Assembly (NCBI GenBank): GCA_023393755.1
Contig: JAEXCA010000183.1
Coordinates: 1 to 25,515 of the forward strand
From: Actinomycetes bacterium
GTDB taxonomy: Bacteria; Actinomycetota; Actinomycetes; Propionibacteriales; Propionibacteriaceae
Length of the DNA: 25,515 nt
Reading direction: 5' to 3'
Shown: positions 14,791 to 21,820 of the stretch, in pieces
Layout: each line of letters starts with the position of its first letter
How positions within the stretch are numbered: position 1 is the stretch's first letter
Translations under genes and position numbers: made by a program
The notes under the pieces: model-generated
Seen by the model: the letters and a program-made list of their open reading frames with translations, nothing else
Database searches by the model: none
Told to the model about the DNA's origin: nothing

Positions 14791-17700
14791 TTGGTCACCT
14801 CGGCCGTCATGGTGGTGCTCTTCATGCCGAGGTTCTTGACGACCGTGTGTATCTGGCCGAACTGAGCATCGGTGATGTCCAGAGCGGGGGCGAAACGGAA
14901 GACGAGGGTGACTTCGCCCGCTACCTTGTTCGCTCCGGCGATGGACTTCTTCACATGGTTATACGCGGACTGGAAGTCCTGACGGTCTGCGGTGCCCTGG
15001 AACTGGACTCCGCCGTTGACTCCCTTGAACTCGGCGCGGATCGTCGCACGAACGGTGATGTGCTGCTTTTGCAGCATGCCGAGCGCTGCCACGGCGAGGT
15101 CGATGTCGCTGGTGCCTGAGGCCTCGTCGGCGGTGACCTTCAAGGTCATCGTGCTTACCGTCGGGACCGTGAAGTCCGAAATCTGATCGAGGAGGCTCTG
15201 CATTGCCGCACCGCCTGGGCCGGCTGCATTGAAGGTCTTCGAGTTCGGAGTGCGGGTCGGCACCTCGATCTCTTGCGCCTCGGCAGCTTCTCTGCTGAGG
15301 ATGCGCAGGCCGTCGAGTCCCTTGTCCTTGATCGCAGACGGCGATAGCGCTCGGACGCCCGGTGCGGGCTCTGCATCGAGGACAACAAACCACTTGTAGT
15401 CACTGGCTTGTACCGCGGTGGCGAGCAACTCCAAGACGTCGGTCTTGGTGGGCTCACCGCCGCACTGTGCTTCGAGGCGGGAGCGAATCTCGGCTCCGGT
15501 GAGGTCATCGTTGGTGATGACGGCACGCAAGTCGGTCTGGGTCGGCTTGCGAACGAGCAGGCCTCGTGACTGTGCTTCGGAAGCAGTCATCACTTCGGCG
15601 TCAGGCTTCATCTCGGGCGAGAACCCGGCCATCGTGCTTGCCGTGTAAGTCTTCCCGGTGCCTGCGTCGTAATAGACCCAGTTCTCGTTCTTCACCCCGT
15701 TGACGATCGCTTCACGAATCAGGTTCGGGTTGCGGACGATCTGGATCGTGTGGTCAGTCCAGAAGTAGTCGGCGATCGAGCGTGTGGTCGCGGAGCTTGC
15801 AGCGTGCCAGGTCTTCGACCGGAGGTAGGAGGCCGTGAACGGACTGCTCCGAATCTTGTCTTCGTCTTCGAGCAAGCTCAACACCGCCGAGGTCGCATTC
15901 TTCGTGTCCCCTTGCGCCTGAGCCGGGAGCTCACGATGGCGGAGGTACCCGGTCGCTTTGTCGCCAGAGGGAAAGTAGATGTGCTTGTAGCAGCGGGTCA
16001 CCGCGATACGGGCATTGAGCGTGGCTTCCTTGTTGTAGACCTCCACCTTGTTGCGCACCTCGGCGCTGAACTGTGCGAGTCGAGCGGTGTCGCTGGCGAG
16101 GTTGTTGGATGCGATCAAAGCTCGTGCTCGGTCTTTCAGCACTTCGATTTGCTCTTCGTCGGGGACTGCGAACACCACGGCGTTGCGGTAGGTCCGCGGG
16201 CCGCCGACGGAGCCGACCTTGTCCAGCATTTCAACGACTGCGGCAGGTGGCTGCTCTGCGCTCTTCTGCGTGACAGCCACGACGTTGTAGTCAAGTACGA
16301 CCACTCGTAGCCCGGCTTCGTCGTGAACCTCGGCGGGGCCTGACGGGAAGTGCACAGCTTTGGCACCACCATCGTTGGCGAACGCGTTGCGGATGAGAGT
16401 GTCGACCATCGCCGCAACAGCGGTATTGGCGACGTTGCGCTTCTCGGTCTCGATGATGGCGTTGACGTTCGGCTCGATGTTGAAGCGCCACCGCCCCCCG
16501 TCGAACGATAGATGCCAGAAGACTTTCTCGGACTCCGTGAGTGCTTTCTCGAAGATGGCGGTGTCTTCGCCTGGGCGGAGCGTGCCGACGATCCAGTCAT
16601 TGCGGCCTGCTCCTGCGGTCGCCACCATTTCAAGCGAATGCGTGAACACGGTGCGTGCGACGCGGGTGGTGTAGGCAGGTTTGCCGGGGAAGACATCAGC
16701 GTCCACTGCTGCGGAGTGCGACTTCTTGCCTGCGAAGTCTCCCTCGGCCACAGATGCGTACTCGGCCCGTCCGAGACCATCGGTGAGATGGTTCAGCACC
16801 GGGTCGTTGTCGTAGTCGATGTCGCCAACGTTGATGATCGCGGTGTCATCGTTCGTCGCGTAGATGTGTGCCACAACCTCAGCCAGCAACTTCAACGCGC
16901 CTCTTGCTCGCTGGAACTGTGTGATGTTGCCAAGGCGCTTGTCCAGGACACGGACGAGCTCGGGGTGGAACGGGTACGTCTTGGTGACCAGCTCGCCGTA
17001 GGTCGCAGGATGTTCGGCACCGCCCGCCAACTGCTCGGTCTTGCCGAGCGTCTCGTACAGGTCTCGGTAGGCGTCACCAGCAGCGGTCGCGGCAGCTTGA
17101 TCGACAGAGGCAAAGATGCGCTTCTTGAGGATTTCGCCGATCTCGTTGTCGTCGGCAGGGCGGATCACCGCGGATGGTTGCACGGCGCGGGTCAGTACGT
17201 CCCCGGTCTCTTCCGCTGCTTTGACAGAGGCCGCGTTCGCTGCGTCGGCTCGTTCCTTCTCGTCGCCGGTGAGGTCGCTGATCTCGGTGGTCTCTGCACC
17301 GAAGGCGTTGGTGGTGGCCGCCAGGGTGATGATGACTGAGACCCGGTTGGTCGGGTCAGACGCGACCTCGAACAGGTTCCCGAGGAACACCGGGATCGCG
17401 CGGGCCATGCGACGCACGTCCTCGCTGCCCGAGGAGGACACCGCTCGCAGGTACTTGGCGATCTCGTCCACGATGACGATCGTCGGCTTGCCGCCGAAGG
17501 CCGCCTTGATGGTGCCTGTTCCCGGCGCCGTGCGCTCGGCGTCATTGGCAGCCATCACAGAGAAGGCGTCGTCACCGATCTGTGCCGCCATCTCGCCCCA
17601 GAGTGTGTAGGTGCGGTGGCCATCGGTGTCGACCCCGGCGGTGGGGTCGAGAGCATCGCCGACGAGCGCGGCAACCTGAACGGCGCCGTCCGGAAGCAGG

Positions 17701-18065
17701 CTTGGGTCGATGAACTCTGCGATGTTGGCGGGTCGCGCCCCACCGGCCAGGTGGTAGACCGCTGTGAGGCCGTGAGTCTTGCCGCCACCAAAGGAGGTGG
17801 TGGGCCGCAAGACCCCGTTCTCTCCTGCCACGCCTTTCGCCCCAGTGATACGACCGAAGGTCTTGGTGAGAAGGGTCTTCAACCCGGAAGTCGGGTAGGT
17901 CTGAGCGAAGAACGCCTCGGCGTCGCCGTACACCGGGTAGTGCTCGGCGTCACGTACAACCTTGTCGAGCTGAGCTGCGAAGTGGTTGTCGGCGAGACCG
18001 CCCTGCAGCACATCCTCTCGTGGCACACAGGCGGTGCGCAGCGGGATCAAACTCAAGTCGCTCAT
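14787..18065 (-). CDS. DUF499 AAA-like ATPase of the defence cassette
   Basis: This 1092-residue protein begins with LIPLRTACVPREDVLQGGLADNHFAAQLDKVV and AFFAQTYPTSGLKTLL, the DUF499 opening. Walker A is SFGGGKTHGL (91-100) and Walker B is PTIVIVDEIAKYLRA (194-208), followed by SVIITLAATTNAFG as sensor strand. The long C-terminal part includes DYFWTDHTIQIVRNPNLIREA and a final beta-rich segment. DUF499 ATPases occur almost only with DUF1156 methyltransferases and SNF2-type helicases in defence islands. They are thought to supply ATP-driven assembly or sensing; that role is inferred. The ATG at 18065 has GAAGGAAG just upstream. It lies 61 bases after a small HTH gene and overlaps the next gene by four bases. 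Confidence 0.88.
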   Translation of the reverse strand: MSDLSLIPLRTACVPREDVLQGGLADNHFAAQLDKVVRDAEHYPVYGDAEAFFAQTYPTSGLKTLLTKTFGRITGAKGVAGENGVLRPTTSFGGGKTHGLTAVYHLAGGARPANIAEFIDPSLLPDGAVQVAALVGDALDPTAGVDTDGHRTYTLWGEMAAQIGDDAFSVMAANDAERTAPGTGTIKAAFGGKPTIVIVDEIAKYLRAVSSSGSEDVRRMARAIPVFLGNLFEVASDPTNRVSVIITLAATTNAFGAETTEISDLTGDEKERADAANAASVKAAEETGDVLTRAVQPSAVIRPADDNEIGEILKKRIFASVDQAAATAAGDAYRDLYETLGKTEQLAGGAEHPATYGELVTKTYPFHPELVRVLDKRLGNITQFQRARGALKLLAEVVAHIYATNDDTAIINVGDIDYDNDPVLNHLTDGLGRAEYASVAEGDFAGKKSHSAAVDADVFPGKPAYTTRVARTVFTHSLEMVATAGAGRNDWIVGTLRPGEDTAIFEKALTESEKVFWHLSFDGGRWRFNIEPNVNAIIETEKRNVANTAVAAMVDTLIRNAFANDGGAKAVHFPSGPAEVHDEAGLRVVVLDYNVVAVTQKSAEQPPAAVVEMLDKVGSVGGPRTYRNAVVFAVPDEEQIEVLKDRARALIASNNLASDTARLAQFSAEVRNKVEVYNKEATLNARIAVTRCYKHIYFPSGDKATGYLRHRELPAQAQGDTKNATSAVLSLLEDEDKIRSSPFTASYLRSKTWHAASSATTRSIADYFWTDHTIQIVRNPNLIREAIVNGVKNENWVYYDAGTGKTYTASTMAGFSPEMKPDAEVMTASEAQSRGLLVRKPTQTDLRAVITNDDLTGAEIRSRLEAQCGGEPTKTDVLELLATAVQASDYKWFVVLDAEPAPGVRALSPSAIKDKGLDGLRILSREAAEAQEIEVPTRTPNSKTFNAAGPGGAAMQSLLDQISDFTVPTVSTMTLKVTADEASGTSDIDLAVAALGMLQKQHITVRATIRAEFKGVNGGVQFQGTADRQDFQSAYNHVKKSIAGANKVAGEVTLVFRFAPALDITDAQFGQIHTVVKNLGMKSTTMTAEVTK

Positions 18066-18126
18066 ATGTCTTCCTTCTCAAACCATCTGCAAGCGGTCGA
18101 GCGCGCATGATTCGCTACCTCGCGCG

Positions 18127-18315
18127 TCACTTGTCGCCCTCCGATGCAGCGTGGCCGTTTCGCACCCAGTCATCCACTTCGCTGGCCTGGAACTTCCAGA
18201 GGCGCCCGACCTTGTGCGCGGGCATGGCCTTCCCGGCGATCCAGGTGTAGACGGTGTCTTTGGTGATCCCAAGGTGGGCGGCGATGTCGTCGGCAGACAG
18301 CCAAGGCTCAGCCAC
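18127..18315 (-). CDS. Helix-turn-helix (MerR/excisionase-type) DNA-binding protein
   Basis: This 62-residue protein is essentially one HTH_17 domain: WLSADDIAAHLGITKDTVYTWIAGKAMPAHKVGRLWKFQASEVDDWVR. The start is a GTG at 18315 with GGGAGG about six bases upstream. Such domains act as excisionases or small regulators. Here it is the first gene before the DUF499 ATPase and there is no integrase nearby, so a regulator or specificity partner of the defence operon is more likely than a recombination factor. The DNA-binding fold is firm; the role is inferred from position. Confidence 0.85.
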   Translation of the reverse strand: MAEPWLSADDIAAHLGITKDTVYTWIAGKAMPAHKVGRLWKFQASEVDDWVRNGHAASEGDK

Positions 18316-18409
18316 GTTGGTCCTCCCTCGCTCCTTGGCCAGTCAGGCCAGCAGTCGCAAGCCTACTGGAGAGGTGCCGTTTGAGTTGGGTTTTTGCGGG
18401 CGTGGTGGG
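18316..18409. other. Leader of the defence operon
   Basis: These 94 bases separate the hydrolase gene from the HTH gene, both minus strand. They contain a small inverted repeat TGGCC-AGTCA-GGCCA (18336-18350). A TTGACC hexamer on the minus strand (18408-18413) overlaps the hydrolase stop and could be a -35 box, but no good -10 lies at the right distance. No terminator with a T-run is seen, so read-through from the upstream operon is possible. Confidence 0.3.
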
Positions 18410-19549
18410 TCAAGGCGGGTCGCGCCGGGCCGAGAGCCAAGTGGTCACTGACTTATGCCACCGATCGGGGTCGGCGTTCCAGCAGAGGGTGTGGCCGGCG
18501 TCGAAGGTCTCCAACTCCACAAGATCGGGGCGGGCGTCTCGGAGTGCTTGTGAGAGCCGGATCGGCACGGAGTCGTCTCGCGTGCCGTGGAGGATCAGGA
18601 TCGGCTTGCTGAGGTCGGCGGCTCGGGATGTCCAGTCGAAGGAGCGGAGTGGGATGCCGCCCGGCAAGCCGACTGTGCGCGCCAGCGGGGCGAGGGTGAG
18701 CCACGGGATCGCGAGGTGGCCGGCTGCTGCGGGAAGTCCGCTGCGGGCGCAGTTGGCCTTGATGACTTCGGTCCAGTTGAGGACTGGTGAGTCGAGTACG
18801 AGCGCTGCGATCAGTCCCTGGTGTCGCGGGTGGTCGGCGAGCTGGAGGGCGATCAGGGCACCCATTGACCAGCCGAAGATCACGATCTGGCGGGCTCCGC
18901 GTCGGACGGCGTACCCGATGGCCTCGTCCACGTCTCTCGTCTCGGTGCGGCCGAGGGTTGATCGGCCGGTGCCGTCGGGTGTCCCTTCTGCGGTGTTGCG
19001 GTAGCTGACGACCAGGGAGGTGTAGCCGCGCTCGGTTGCAGCGAGGACGCCGCGGAGGGTGCCGGCGCGGGTGCTGCCGAGGCCGTGGATGTGGATCGCC
19101 CAGGCCGACGGATCGCCGTCGATGCGCCAGGCCGGGCATGGTCCTGCGGGGGTCGTGATGGTGATGTCGCGGGCGTCAAGCCCGGCATCGGCTGGGGTGG
19201 CGTAATAGATGCCACTCCACGAGGCACGGTCGCCGACCTTCGGGGCGAAGCCGCGTGCCGTCCCCGTGATCCTGCGGGCGAGGTGGGCGGGTCCACAATC
19301 GACGATCTCGGCGGAGAGTTGCGCCCAGCCTCCGTTCTCGAACCAGAGATTGTAGATGCCAGGCGCGGCGGTCTGGTCTGTGCGGTCGAGCACGATCAGG
19401 TCGCCGTCGTCGGCGTGCTCGACTCCGCGGACGGTGAGGTCGAAGGCACGCGAACCGACGCGTGCGGTGAGCCGTCTCGCGATGGCCCACCCGACCCCGG
19501 CAGCCGCTGCCGCCGCGACCCCAGCACCGAGCGCTATCCGGCCGATCAC
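18410..19549 (-). CDS. Alpha/beta hydrolase with N-terminal membrane anchor
   Basis: This 379-residue protein opens with an alanine/glycine-rich hydrophobic segment (residues 3-25), probably a membrane anchor or uncleaved signal, followed by RRLTAR. The hydrolase domain shows an oxyanion-hole motif HGLGST (155-160), nucleophile elbow GWSMGA (Ser228), acid Asp325/326 in HGTRDDSVP, and His353 in DAGHT. All catalytic elements are present, so it should be an active serine hydrolase; the substrate cannot be read from sequence. The start is a GTG at 19549 that overlaps the membrane-protein gene by four bases (GTGA). As the last gene of a regulator-peptidase-membrane protein operon it may act on a cell-envelope or signalling molecule (inference). 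Confidence 0.85.
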   Translation of the reverse strand: MIGRIALGAGVAAAAAAGVGWAIARRLTARVGSRAFDLTVRGVEHADDGDLIVLDRTDQTAAPGIYNLWFENGGWAQLSAEIVDCGPAHLARRITGTARGFAPKVGDRASWSGIYYATPADAGLDARDITITTPAGPCPAWRIDGDPSAWAIHIHGLGSTRAGTLRGVLAATERGYTSLVVSYRNTAEGTPDGTGRSTLGRTETRDVDEAIGYAVRRGARQIVIFGWSMGALIALQLADHPRHQGLIAALVLDSPVLNWTEVIKANCARSGLPAAAGHLAIPWLTLAPLARTVGLPGGIPLRSFDWTSRAADLSKPILILHGTRDDSVPIRLSQALRDARPDLVELETFDAGHTLCWNADPDRWHKSVTTWLSARRDPP

Positions 19550-20556
19550 GCTTCACGCTCCTCAACGTTGGGAACGGGCAAGCTCACTGCGAGGGCGCTA
19601 TCGCTTCCGACGAGGTGGGTCTCGGCGCGTTCGAGTAGGTCTCGGTCGTCGGTGCTGATGTCGAAGGTGATGCGGGGGTCGATCATCGCGTCCCGGATTT
19701 CGACGATCACTCGATGGAGGTGCCCTTCAGGGTCTTCGCTGTTGGCGGCGAGGGGGTCGGCCTGGCTGAGCCCCGGTCGCGCGTGTGTCGCTCGGAGCCA
19801 GAGCGGCTCCAGCTGCACCGTGAACGAGATCGTGTTCCGTCGTCGGGCGCGGTGCGGGGCGCGGCGGACGGCGGGCTGGACCGCGAACCCCGCGCAGAGG
19901 AACAGGAAGGTGAGAACGGAGAGCGGATCGTAGGCGGACTGGATGGCGTGCATGAGGCCGAGGTGCCCGGTGGCGTGGGCGATGTCCATGACGATCACGG
20001 CGAGGCAGAGCGCGACACCGAACGCTGATCCCAGGCTGAGCAGTGCGGCGGGGAGGCGCTGGATACCGGTGCTGTGGCGATACTGCCGTGCGGCGAGGAC
20101 GAGCATCGTTGCGATGACGAGTGCTCCGTAGCTGAAGTTGATGATCGAGTAGACCGCTGTTGCTGGCTGTGCGCCGAGGTCGCTCATGAATCGTGTTGTG
20201 GTGGTGCCGCGGTTGATGAACAGGAACGATGCGGTGATCGCGAGCAGCGCGATGAGCAGGACGGGTGCGCTGACGGCGGCGCGGACGAGCCTGGGCCGGT
20301 ACTCGCCGGACTTCATGACGCCGCGCCCGAGGAAGAAGAGCCCGGTCATCAGGAGTGCGTCGGCGATCAGCGTCGCGATGTTCGTGCCGCCGAGGAGCGG
20401 ATCGACGACCGTGTAGATGCCATCGACGTTCAGTGTCATCGCGATGGCGATGGTGAGGGCGGCGTAGGTGATGCTTCGGTCGGTGCGTTTGCGGCGGAAG
20501 ATGAGCAGGCTCGCCACGAGCGCCCACATGAGCGTCGCGACGAGCGTCTGGATCAT
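19546..20556 (-). CDS. Seven-TM membrane protein, MAB_1171c/DUF6545-like
   Basis: This 336-residue protein has seven hydrophobic segments at about 3-20, 28-48, 59-79, 91-114, 133-156, 168-190 and 208-226. A basic RRAPHRARRR junction and a soluble ~100-residue C-terminal domain ending LPVPNVEEREA follow. The layout resembles the MAB_1171c/DUF6545 family of actinobacterial proteins, often annotated as putative transporters and found beside XRE regulators and ImmA-like peptidases; that recognition is from memory. Its ATG overlaps the ImmA-like stop codon (ATGA at 20553-20556) and its TGA overlaps the hydrolase GTG. It may be the sensor or transporter part of a signal-responsive switch. Confidence 0.75.
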   Translation of the reverse strand: MIQTLVATLMWALVASLLIFRRKRTDRSITYAALTIAIAMTLNVDGIYTVVDPLLGGTNIATLIADALLMTGLFFLGRGVMKSGEYRPRLVRAAVSAPVLLIALLAITASFLFINRGTTTTRFMSDLGAQPATAVYSIINFSYGALVIATMLVLAARQYRHSTGIQRLPAALLSLGSAFGVALCLAVIVMDIAHATGHLGLMHAIQSAYDPLSVLTFLFLCAGFAVQPAVRRAPHRARRRNTISFTVQLEPLWLRATHARPGLSQADPLAANSEDPEGHLHRVIVEIRDAMIDPRITFDISTDDRDLLERAETHLVGSDSALAVSLPVPNVEEREA

Positions 20557-21017
20557 CCGAAGACCTCCGAGTAGGCCGATTCGGCGAACACCGATCCTCG
20601 GATGCCGGCGGCGAGCCGGTCGGCGAGGGACTCTGCGGCGATCTCGGTTTCGCTGTCGAGGTCTTGCCGAGTGAGCAAGCGTGCGCGGGTGTACGGCGGG
20701 ATGTTGGGCAGCAGTGCTTCCTCGACGGCGCAGTCGTCGCCGTCGCAGTGCCCGAGGATCATGTGGGCAAGCTCGTGGAGCACGAACTGCTGGCGGTGCA
20801 GTGCGGAGTCGCTACGGGCGTGGAGCACGAAGTCTTCGGCGTCGGTGGAGAGCAATGCCGCGCAAAGGCCGTCGTGGGCGTCGAGGTCTGCGAGTTCGAC
20901 GATGCGGAGCCGCCGGTGCCGCCGGTCTTGGACGGTGTGGCGGAGGTTGTCGAAGGTGAAAGTGTTGCCGAGATGAAGGCCCGCGACGGCCGCCGATACG
21001 GTCTGTTCGATATTCAC
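20553..21017 (-). CDS. ImmA/IrrE-type zinc metallopeptidase
   Basis: This 154-residue protein has the gluzincin motif HELAHMILGH (His81, Glu82, His85). A helix with ETEIAAESLADRLA (about 123-136) probably supplies the third zinc ligand. In ImmA/IrrE systems such a peptidase cleaves the XRE repressor encoded next to it and thereby induces the mobile element. Here the XRE-like gene lies 61 bases upstream, which fits that role. The start is a GTG at 21017 with AAGGGG a few bases upstream. The protein is short for the family and begins directly with the peptidase domain. It could alternatively be a peptidase acting on another substrate. Confidence 0.85.
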   Translation of the reverse strand: MNIEQTVSAAVAGLHLGNTFTFDNLRHTVQDRRHRRLRIVELADLDAHDGLCAALLSTDAEDFVLHARSDSALHRQQFVLHELAHMILGHCDGDDCAVEEALLPNIPPYTRARLLTRQDLDSETEIAAESLADRLAAGIRGSVFAESAYSEVFG

Positions 21018-21078
21018 GGTTTGCCCCTTGTCTGTGGGGAGCAGAGACCGGCGTCGGCTCCGTGTCGTGCGGTACCGG

Positions 21079-21510
21079 TCAGTGCTCCGGCATGTGTGTC
21101 ATTTCCTCGTCCAGGAACTTGGTGATGGCATTGAGTGCTTTCGGCGAGATGTCGCCGAGGGTGCGCGCTGCGTAGGACTTCACCTTCGCTGCCCGCATGG
21201 ACCGAACCAGATCGAGCTGCGCTGAGACCTTCTCGGGGGTAGCGGCACCGTCCTCGCCGAGCAGGAACGCGGCGTCCACGTCGAAGAACGCGGCCAGCCC
21301 CTCGAAGACGGCGGGGTCCTGGACGTAGCGGTGGCCGTTGACCATGTACGTCCAGCGCGACCGTGACAGGTTGGTGCCTCGTTCGTGGAGGTAGTCGGCG
21401 ATCTGCGAGTAGGTCGGTTCCGTGCCGGACTCGGCGACGGCGACGTCCATCAGGAGCCGTAGACGTTTGGCGAGGTCTTCGGCCGCAGCCTGGCTCTCGT
21501 CTTCGGTCAT
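21079..21510 (-). CDS. XRE/EspR-like transcriptional regulator
   Basis: This 143-residue protein carries an N-terminal helix-turn-helix: LAKRLRLLMDVAV, then YSQIADYLHERGTNLSRSRWTYMVNGHRYVQD and VFEGLAAFFDVDAAFLLGED. A C-terminal helical segment (about 97-140) probably dimerises it. The longer loop before the recognition helix recalls EspR-type regulators. I chose the ATG at 21510, with AAGGGGG about nine bases upstream; the frame extends to 21606 but that part covers the operators. Four GCATGC-centred palindromes and a good promoter lie directly upstream, so it probably represses its own operon and the divergent ardC-primase operon. It is the likely target of the ImmA-like peptidase. Confidence 0.85.
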   Translation of the reverse strand: MTEDESQAAAEDLAKRLRLLMDVAVAESGTEPTYSQIADYLHERGTNLSRSRWTYMVNGHRYVQDPAVFEGLAAFFDVDAAFLLGEDGAATPEKVSAQLDLVRSMRAAKVKSYAARTLGDISPKALNAITKFLDEEMTHMPEH

Positions 21511-21571
21511 GACGGTGACCCCCTTCCCTTCGCGACGGGCAAGGCATCGATGTAGTCCACCCGGAGGGTGG

Positions 21572-21585
21572 TTGTGCATGCTCAA
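21572..21585. promoter_or_regulatory. Operator site 1 (TTGNGCATGCNCAA)
   Basis: TTGTGCATGCTCAA matches the shared 14-base palindrome TTGNGCATGCNCAA at all defined positions. It abuts the predicted -10 box of the regulator promoter on its downstream side. Confidence 0.65.
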
Positions 21586-21613
21586 CCGTAGTCGATCAGC
21601 ATGCACAAATCAA
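21585..21613 (-). promoter_or_regulatory. Predicted promoter of the XRE regulator operon
   Basis: On the minus strand TTGATT (21608-21613) and TACGGT (21585-21590) are separated by exactly 17 bases. The -35 starts with TTG and the -10 keeps the T1, A2 and T6 positions of TATAAT. Operator site 2 lies in the spacer and operator site 1 lies just downstream near the start point. Binding would block RNA polymerase, consistent with autorepression. The start site is predicted, not known. Confidence 0.5.
21595..21608. promoter_or_regulatory. Operator site 2 (one imperfect half)
   Basis: ATCAGCATGCACAA keeps the GCATGC core and the right half (NCAA) but has a degenerate left half. Its centre lies 23 bases from site 1 and 22 from site 3. 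It occupies the spacer of the predicted regulator promoter. Confidence 0.6.
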
Positions 21614-21616
21614 GGC

Positions 21617-21630
21617 TTGCGCATGCTCAA
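21617..21630. promoter_or_regulatory. Operator site 3 (TTGNGCATGCNCAA)
   Basis: TTGCGCATGCTCAA matches the consensus at all defined positions. On the plus strand its TTGCGC could also serve as a weak -35 for the ardC operon, with TAGCAC 18 bases further on as a -10. Confidence 0.65.
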
Positions 21631-21662
21631 CGGTGAGTGTTAGCACAGGACTCCGGGACATT

Positions 21663-21676
21663 TTGAGCATGCTCAA
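21663..21676. promoter_or_regulatory. Operator site 4 (perfect 14-bp palindrome)
   Basis: TTGAGCATGCTCAA is a perfect palindrome and the best match to the shared motif. Its centre lies 46 bases (two 23-base steps) from site 3, towards the ardC gene, where binding could block plus-strand transcription. Confidence 0.65.
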
Positions 21677-21721
21677 TGCTCGGTTCCGGTCTCGGCTCGG
21701 GCTGCCTCAAGGAGGTGAACG

Positions 21722-21820
21722 ATGTCCAGCTCACGGTCCGGGCGCGGGTGTTCGCGCCTACCTGCCAGGTGTACCGCCGCGCGCAACCTTGGCGCGGCCC
21801 GCCGAAGAGGAGGCCGGAGC
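21722..21820 (+). other. In-frame leader before ardC with its own strong ribosome binding site
   Basis: An ATG at 21722 is preceded by AAGGAGGTGA (21709-21718), a nearly full complement of the 16S rRNA 3' end. It is in frame with the ardC-like gene and would add 33 arginine- and serine-rich residues with two cysteines. The added residues do not resemble the ArdC N-terminus. It may be an alternative start or a translated leader. The stretch includes ACCTGCCAGGTG at 21760-21771, related to hairpins before the relaxase gene and before 24995. Confidence 0.4.

Noticed and set aside
8091..18065. Canonical class 1 or 2 DISARM, or BREX
   Set aside because: No DUF1998-type DrmB, DrmA or DrmE and no PglZ or BrxL-like protein is seen; DUF499 with DUF1156 points to a different, related array.
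18127..18315. Excisionase of the element
   Set aside because: The HTH type fits excisionases, but no integrase or att repeat is visible and the gene heads the DUF499 operon, so a regulator is more likely.
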